DNA of 64,000 nucleotides from Ulva prolifera (taxonomy: Eukaryota; Chlorophyta; Ulvophyceae; Ulvales; Ulvaceae). This document shows, in pieces, positions 58,511 to 64,000 of this stretch. How positions within the stretch are numbered: position 1 is the first letter of the stretch; every line of letters starts with the position of its first letter. Where the stretch lies: the NCBI GenBank assembly GCA_023078555.1, contig CM041201.1, forward strand, positions 930,713 to 994,712. The letters run 5' to 3'. Below the pieces are notes generated by a model. It was not told the DNA's origin. It made no database searches and was given only the letters and a program-made list of their open reading frames with translations. Both the position numbers and the translations under genes were made by a program.

Positions 58511-58596
58511 TGGCTTTGCGGCCGAAATGCACTATTACAAAAGAGAAATGCATAATCAATCGGGCCGATTGATTATGCATTCCGGCCGCAAAGCCA
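58511..58596. repeat. Nested inverted repeat
   Basis: Outer arms TGGCTTTGCGGCCG and CGGCCGCAAAGCCA are perfect complements (14 bp). Inner arms AATGCATAATCAATCGG and CCGATTGATTATGCATT are perfect complements (17 bp) around a single G. About 22 unpaired bases lie between the left outer and inner arms. Confidence 0.9.
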
Positions 58597-59512
58597 CCGT
58601 CGTCTTTCATTATGCTCGACGAAGGTGTTTCCGTGTTGCTGCTGCTGCTTTGAGGATCCAGGTGCTCAGCTCTGTCGAGGTCCCACGCAAGCGGGAGTGG
58701 CGAGGGCACCCCGTGACGGCTGCAGCGCGCTGGTCCTTCTCCGGACATGCGGCATGTCGACATCACATGCCTGCATGTGCACACGTGGCTTCACAGTGAT
58801 GTCCTCGACGCGCCGCAACGCGGCGGAATGCACACCTTCTTTCACAATGCATTTTGGTTGTCACGGTGAATTCATCGCCGACCAAAACGATGCTTGCACC
58901 AACGGTTGGTGCACGTGGTATTCAGGCCACGAACGCTTGCGCCAACTGCGTGATATCATAGTGTGCTCTCGTGGCGGTGCACAAGCGGTCGCCCAACATC
59001 GACATCGGTCGCGACATCTTCATACCTGAGCTTCTGTGGCAAGAAATTTTCACAACTTGAGCTGCCGCAAGTTCGCATCCCTCTGCAGCCACACGTAGCG
59101 TCGCTCGTGACACCCACGGCACGGTCTGACGTTGTGACATGTCTCTGTATTCAGGAAACAAATTCAACAGGCTAAAAGCTCTGCCGGACTGGCTGCGTCT
59201 CTAGTTCTCGAGGACTTCCTTGACGGCCGACAACAGCTGACACACGATGCGCGGCGCTGGAAGATCCGATGTCCGCAGCTAGCAGCTTCAGCGCGCAGAG
59301 ACGGTACGAGGCCACAGGACAACAAATAGAGGAGAAAATTTGTCCTAGCAGCTAAATGGGTCGTAACTCAGGTCAGCTTCTCTCTAGATGCGTTCATGTC
59401 GCCGTCGATAGAGAACATGGCAGCGCTAGCTGAGGCGTCGCGTTGACACTGATCTTTGTGTGGCTGAACTGGACGTTGCTGTCGCGATGTCGATCATTCG
59501 GAGGTGCACTGC

Positions 59513-59544
59513 TTGTCGACACAGGAGCGCTCCTGTGTCGACAA
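59513..59544. repeat. Perfect 32-bp palindrome
   Basis: Arms TTGTCGACACAGGAGC and GCTCCTGTGTCGACAA are exact complements with no spacer. Confidence 0.95.
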
Positions 59545-60995
59545 CGCTAGCGGAGAATCTGAAGCTTGTGTGACTCGTGTTTCGTGCCACAGAAAGCGTG
59601 TGCATCCGGTCGCGACTGTCATTCACGCGTACGGAGTACATGCAACGCTCCGCCGTGTGTGTGGCTGTTAACTCGGAATACATCATTTTTTTGTGCTGGT
59701 CTATTCCCGTGCACTCCTCTCAAGAGTGAAGCGCTTCACACATATGCAGCGCCGGCGCCATCTGGATCGCCAAAGCAGGTGCGGATATCACTCATCGATG
59801 AGTGAACAGCGCTAGCGCTGCGCTGCACAACAGCAACACAAGCACCTCGTGGTCCGGCAGGCCTCGGCGCCGACGCAATGCAATATCAGTTGATATCCTG
59901 CATGTCCTTGCACGGTCAGCGGCACGGCCGCATCTCATGAAGCTCTGCGACGTCGACCTGGTTCGCAGCTGCACATTATTACAAAAGAGCGAACGGGAGA
60001 AAAGGTTCGCAGCTGCACATTATGCGTCTGTCACAACATACATTATGCACGATTACCGGTACCTCGATGCCACCGAGGCATGTGCACTCAGTGAACAAGG
60101 TCCAGAGGTAGCTAGGTCTCTCAATGCTCAATTAATAAATATTTACGTCTGAAATTTCTGACGTATTTCTGTGCTAGAGGTATACAGCCGAAGCACACTT
60201 GTGCGAGCCCGCACTCGAGGTGCCTGCGCACCGGAATGCCCGTCGCAGACGCAACTGCAGACGCAGGCGCAGGCGCAGGTCCAGCCTCACGAGCCGGTAC
60301 TGCATGTTGCCTGATCCTAGCCATGATCGATTGTTGAAGTCAGGTTTGAAGAGACCTTGCTAATACCCTTGAACGTCCGGGTGGCGATGATGTCTGCAGC
60401 TGGATCCAGGCCCACGACTGCGCATGCAGCGTCGTGCCAAGCAGCGTTGTAATCTCACAGAAGATTGAACGGGATAGTCAAATACAACAGAAGAATCTCT
60501 TCCTAATCAACAGCCACACATGTACACCCGTCTTCACCACAGCAACGCACAAGCCTCAGTCACGCAGCACCGCGGGTAGCATGCTTAAACATCAGCTGAT
60601 CCCTCGTCGCATGAAGTTCTGATCTGTTTACAGAAGAGTGAACGGTAATAGACAAACAGAAATGTTCTGATCTGTGAGTAGTGTACGGCTTTGTCGAGCA
60701 ACTTGAGATCCAGATCACGCGTAAGTTTGTGTGATGGCATGCATATCTCAGAGGGAGGTGTGGGTGCGGTTGTGATCGTGTGTGTTTGTGTTGCTGTTGA
60801 ATGAGATCCGGTTTTGGTGTTTGTCCTCTCCCCTTCACTGTTTTATAAACACATCTCAGAGGGAGGAGCTACCACGTGCAGTGTCTTCGAGACTGGCTCT
60901 ACAGGATTTCGAAATGATCCGATCGGAGCATCGCTAGCTATAGCTGTCCTAGGACAGCCTGTCCAATCTCATCCAAATCAATATTAATCTTATAT

Positions 60996-63900
60996 ATGTT
61001 CGCCCCTGCAGGAATGGCAAACAGGCGAACCCCCTCTTGGACTGGCGCGTCATGGCGCTTTCTGCTGGCAGCTTTGGCAGCCATCGCGGCGGCCGGTGTT
61101 GGCGCAATCGGCCCCAACGACGATCTGAACATCGCCTTCAACAGGCAGCCTCTACCGGTCGCAGGCGTTCCGCAGAGCCGCATATCCAGGAGGACAGCCC
61201 CGGAATTTGTGTCTCCGTTCCGCTTCCTGTTTGTCAATCAGACCACAAACAGAGACCCGGAAAAGGAGTCGTACGTGGTCAATGAGCTACTGCCAGCGGC
61301 TGCGCGCATCCTCGCTCGATCTGTCCGGGTGCGTCAGACAAAGACATCATGATTGTCACGGTGCCTGCATCAAGCCGGCGTCGGCTTGCCTTTCTCATTC
61401 ACGTGAGGGATGTCCTTCAAGTTGCTTTGATGGTCTGACGGACTTTGTGAGATCATGTACAAATCAGTGCGTCACATGTACAAGTTTTAAGCAAGACGCT
61501 CCAGCACTGCCACACCGTGTGGTAGTGCAGCTGTACTGCTGTTTTTATCTATTCTTGTCCACGCCGACCGCTGTTGACCAAGTCTGCACAGGTGGCTGCT
61601 GCGATGTGTGCGGAGCTCGCAAGATGCGCCTTCTCAATCCATGTCATGATCAACAGCCCGACAGCTTTGGTATCGCCATTCCATTGATCGAGGCATGCTA
61701 CACCGTGGCCAGGTCTTACAGTAGGGACCGAATCAGCGGGTTGCCAAGCAGTGCAGGCCTCGGTGGGCATATTCCCAAACAGGTAGCACCCCTGCCACAG
61801 TAAGCAGCGCCACAGTGAGTGCAGTTTATCAGATGTATGTCAGAGTGGCGTCTGCTGCAGGGCAGGGATGCCACGTGGTACCTGTTTGGCGCCCATCCGC
61901 CCAATTTTTATCACGTGCTCATGTTCAGCCCGACCTCCGAGGTCGGGCTGCAGACTCTGCATTTTCTGCAGAGTCTGCAGAAAATGCACCGCAGGTTGGC
62001 GCTTGAAATTTTGTGCGCATGGAGGTCCATCAATGCTATGTTGGGATTGCGCAATGCCATGCAGTCCTCATGTGATGTATGATCATGCATGGCGATGCAC
62101 CTCAATCGTTCTGTGTCTGTGCACACTGAAGTGGGCATGCCCACTATGGACCCTGATCACACTGTGTAGTCACTGGCAGTCACTAACGGTTTCGCAACTG
62201 TACCCTGTCCGAGTCACTAACGGTTTCGCAATTGTACCCTGTCCGAGCGTAAGCTCATCATGAGGGCCAAAATGGTACGGGATTTTCGTGAGCTTCCATA
62301 CATCAGTTGTGTTTCTTACTGTATGGCACTACATGGGCTTCAAGGTGTCCTTGGGTACGGATGACGACGACGCTCGAAGCCGCCGCTTAAAATTGTCCTG
62401 TCCGCCAAGTTACACCTCCGTGTCGACCACTTATCAGTCCATCAGGGCTCGGGCAGAGACTCGACGACACTGTTGCACGGCGCGCTCAGAACTGCTGTAT
62501 CGACCCCCAACTGGGCCCCAGGTCGACGGCGTGCTGGCCTGCGAGTCTGTCTCCGGCAGAACATACAAGGAAGCAGCGCCACAGTGAGCGCAGTTGTTCT
62601 GTTGTATATATGCCATGCGGTGCAGGTCAGGGACCCGCTCAATACCCTCATCGATGTGCCTCCAGGATTTAATGACTTCTTAGGCATCCCCATCCCCCAG
62701 CCTCCCGATGGTGCTGCAGGCGCGTTTTCCCTCTCTCTTGCGTAATCGCCTCGGGATCTGCACATGTGTCGATCCAGAGTGTGAAACATAATGCTCCCCC
62801 ATCAAGGCAGGCCAGCAGCTCTTTCCATAGAATGTACCCCTCACCGGACCCCGGGTCTGGCCAATCTGGGGAAAGGGGGAGCGCACAGCGTACGGCGTGT
62901 ATGCACTTCCTCCGTGACGAAGCCGAATGAATGCGCGACAGTAGCAGCCGCCGAAAGGCGCGCACAGTCCGCCGCACTCAAAACAGTGTGTAATCACCTC
63001 TCTTGCAAACTAGCCGGGGGTTACACAATGCTGAATGTATGGCAAGAAGCAGCCACACGACATGGCTTGCAAGACTCAAAAATATTAATTTTGCAGGCTA
63101 TGACGCGGATCTCGTGATCCTGGTCAACTCAGACGCGGAGAACTTTTGCACTGCAAATCCCTTCAACTTGGCGCGCGCCGGTGCCCTTCTCGTCGCTACC
63201 GCAACCGGCCGCCCTTTATTGGGGCAAGTCTTATTCTGCAATGTCGTGGTCGGTGACTTCGAATATGACCTCGCAACAATGACGCACGAGCTGCTGCACA
63301 TCCTGGTGAGTTTCCCCCGGGGCCCTGTGCATGCGTCATCCCGCCATAGGTGCTTGAGAGGCTTCGGTCGCCGCGGCAGGTGAGACCGAGTTGCCGGGTG
63401 AACCATGCCGCTGCTGCACGACCGCGTGGTGCTGGGACTGAATCTGTGTCTTTGGCTAGGAGGTCCCCTGGCCGCCATCTGATGGGCATCCACACCCATG
63501 TATGGCGTTGCCTGACCTACTCTCGTGCATTTGTGGCCTAGCCCAGGTGGCCTCAGGTGAGCCCAGCGCTGACCTTGAGACTTTAAAGTTTAAAATTTTG
63601 AGAGGTTGGATGCAGCCCAGCACTGCAACGCAATCCAGCGAGGTGCCGCTATGGCTATGGTTGCTGCTTCATTCCTTGTGCTTGTGTTGGTGACCGGAGG
63701 AAATGGCCATGTGGTGTGCACCTGCCACAGGGGCGCCCATCTGCAGCTGGCCATGCATAGGGTAGTGCTTTGAGAACCGGTAGCGCTTTGCGAACTGGCA
63801 GTCTCAGGTTTGCCTGCACAGTGTCGCTGAGCGGTAGTGACATGACTCTATGCACGGATCTACGTTGGGAATTGCCTTGCATTAGGGCCCATTTGGGTAA

Positions 63901-64000
63901 TTACATCTCCGGCATTCGGCCACGCCTTTGCCGCTGTGACGATGATGCCTGAGATTAAATGGTTTTGACACATCACAGCTGTGTGTGGATGCAGAGATAA
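60996..64000 (+). CDS. Leishmanolysin-type (M8) metallopeptidase, 5' part only
   Basis: Three exons can be placed: 60996-61328 (the ATG at 61014 is likelier than 60996), 62626-62710 and 63097-63305. They join in phase. The N-terminus has a basic start and a hydrophobic signal peptide (FLLAALAAIAAAGVGA), so the enzyme should be secreted or enter the ER. A propeptide-like region follows: FRFLFVNQT..YVVNELLPAAARILARSVRV. The last exon has DADLVILVNSDAENFC, ARAGALLVATATGRPLLGQVLFCN, then YDLATMTHELLHIL with the zinc-binding HExxH (HELLH). These are the GP63 family landmarks. Green algae carry many such genes, some acting on cell walls. A further exon could hide in 61329-62625. The sequence after 63305 is intron, and the catalytic third zinc ligand lies beyond the window. 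Confidence 0.82.
61929..61993. repeat. Cluster of overlapping palindromes in the first M8 intron
   Basis: AGCCCGACCT..AGGTCGGGCT is a perfect inverted repeat with a 3-base centre. It is followed by GCAGACTCTGCA..TGCAGAGTCTGC (5-base loop), which overlaps TGCATTTTCTGCAG..CTGCAGAAAATGCA (3-base loop). Two mutually exclusive hairpins share the middle segment. Confidence 0.9.
62185..62247. repeat. Tandem duplication of about 34 bp
   Basis: Two near-identical copies, starting GTCACTAACGGTTTCGCAA and ending TACCCTGTCCGA, differ at one base (C/T). They lie in the M8 intron 61329-62625. Confidence 0.85.

Larger units (their letters stand above)
56826..60995. other. 4.2-kb intergenic region with palindromes and short repeats
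   Basis: Lies between the divergent VPS50 and M8 peptidase genes. No ORF here has recognisable motifs or splice-linked neighbours. It holds a nested hairpin (58511-58596), a perfect 32-bp palindrome (59513-59544), a tandem duplication of a 20-bp word around 58341-58377, a word like GTTGAAGGTGTACAGCCGC at about 57870 and 57943, a direct repeat of GGTTCGCAGCTGCACATTAT at about 59958 and 60006, and three related words of the type TTACAGAAGAGTGAACGG near 59978, 60460 and 60628. Confidence 0.6.

Overview
This window is nuclear DNA of a green alga, most likely a chlorophyte. A major chlorophyll a/b-binding protein (LHCII type) is present, genes are split by many short to medium introns, and TGTAA-type polyadenylation signals follow many stop codons. 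There are no operons and no prokaryotic gene spacing. All gene models below were built by joining exons by eye: protein similarity from memory, GT..AG (rarely GC..AG) borders, and agreement of codon phase across each junction.

Layout, left to right: (1) SF-assemblin-like coiled-coil protein, minus, 3' part outside the window; (2) GNAT acetyltransferase, plus; (3) MSH3 mismatch repair protein, plus, 15 exons over 8.3 kb; (4) TMEM70-type mitochondrial protein, minus; (5) CPSF3/CPSF73 pre-mRNA 3'-end endonuclease, plus, 9 exons; (6) LHCII, minus; (7) glutathione S-transferase, minus; (8) ribosomal protein L10 (uL16), minus; (9) adenylyl-sulfate kinase, plus, no intron; (10) ARFRP1-type small GTPase, minus; (11) uS15 ribosomal protein of organelle type, plus; (12) D-2-hydroxyglutarate dehydrogenase, minus; (13) CDC23/APC8, plus; (14) VPS50/syndetin, minus; (15) leishmanolysin-type M8 metallopeptidase, plus, cut by the window end. 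Genes tend to alternate in strand, giving divergent pairs (TMEM70/CPSF3, RPL10/APS kinase, ARFRP1/uS15, D2HGDH/CDC23, VPS50/M8) and convergent pairs (MSH3/TMEM70, CPSF3/LHCII, APS kinase/ARFRP1, uS15/D2HGDH, CDC23/VPS50). The functions are unrelated housekeeping, so this is not a pathway cluster.

The unusual content is mostly non-coding. A family of four 102-bp elements has hAT-like terminal inverted repeats and imperfect 8-bp flanking duplications; all four lie in introns, three of them just upstream of the 3' splice site and in gene-sense orientation. A second family (three copies, about 170-265 bp) looks like a tRNA-derived SINE. Further features are duplicated splice-site segments 63-67 bp apart in MSH3 and CPSF3, C-runs on the sense strand of introns (one of 34 C starting three bases into an intron), two GC-AG introns in CDC23, long perfect palindromes in the 56.8-61 kb gap and in an M8 intron, a 12-bp minisatellite, and strong exon-to-exon swings in third-position GC.

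Gaps longer than 300 bp (775-2724, 3457-4708, 13004-14134, 15943-16486, 22113-23699, 25003-28533, 29558-30448, 32645-33096, 35010-35795, 37845-38889, 43478-45257, 49430-50084, 56826-60995) hold no gene I can defend.
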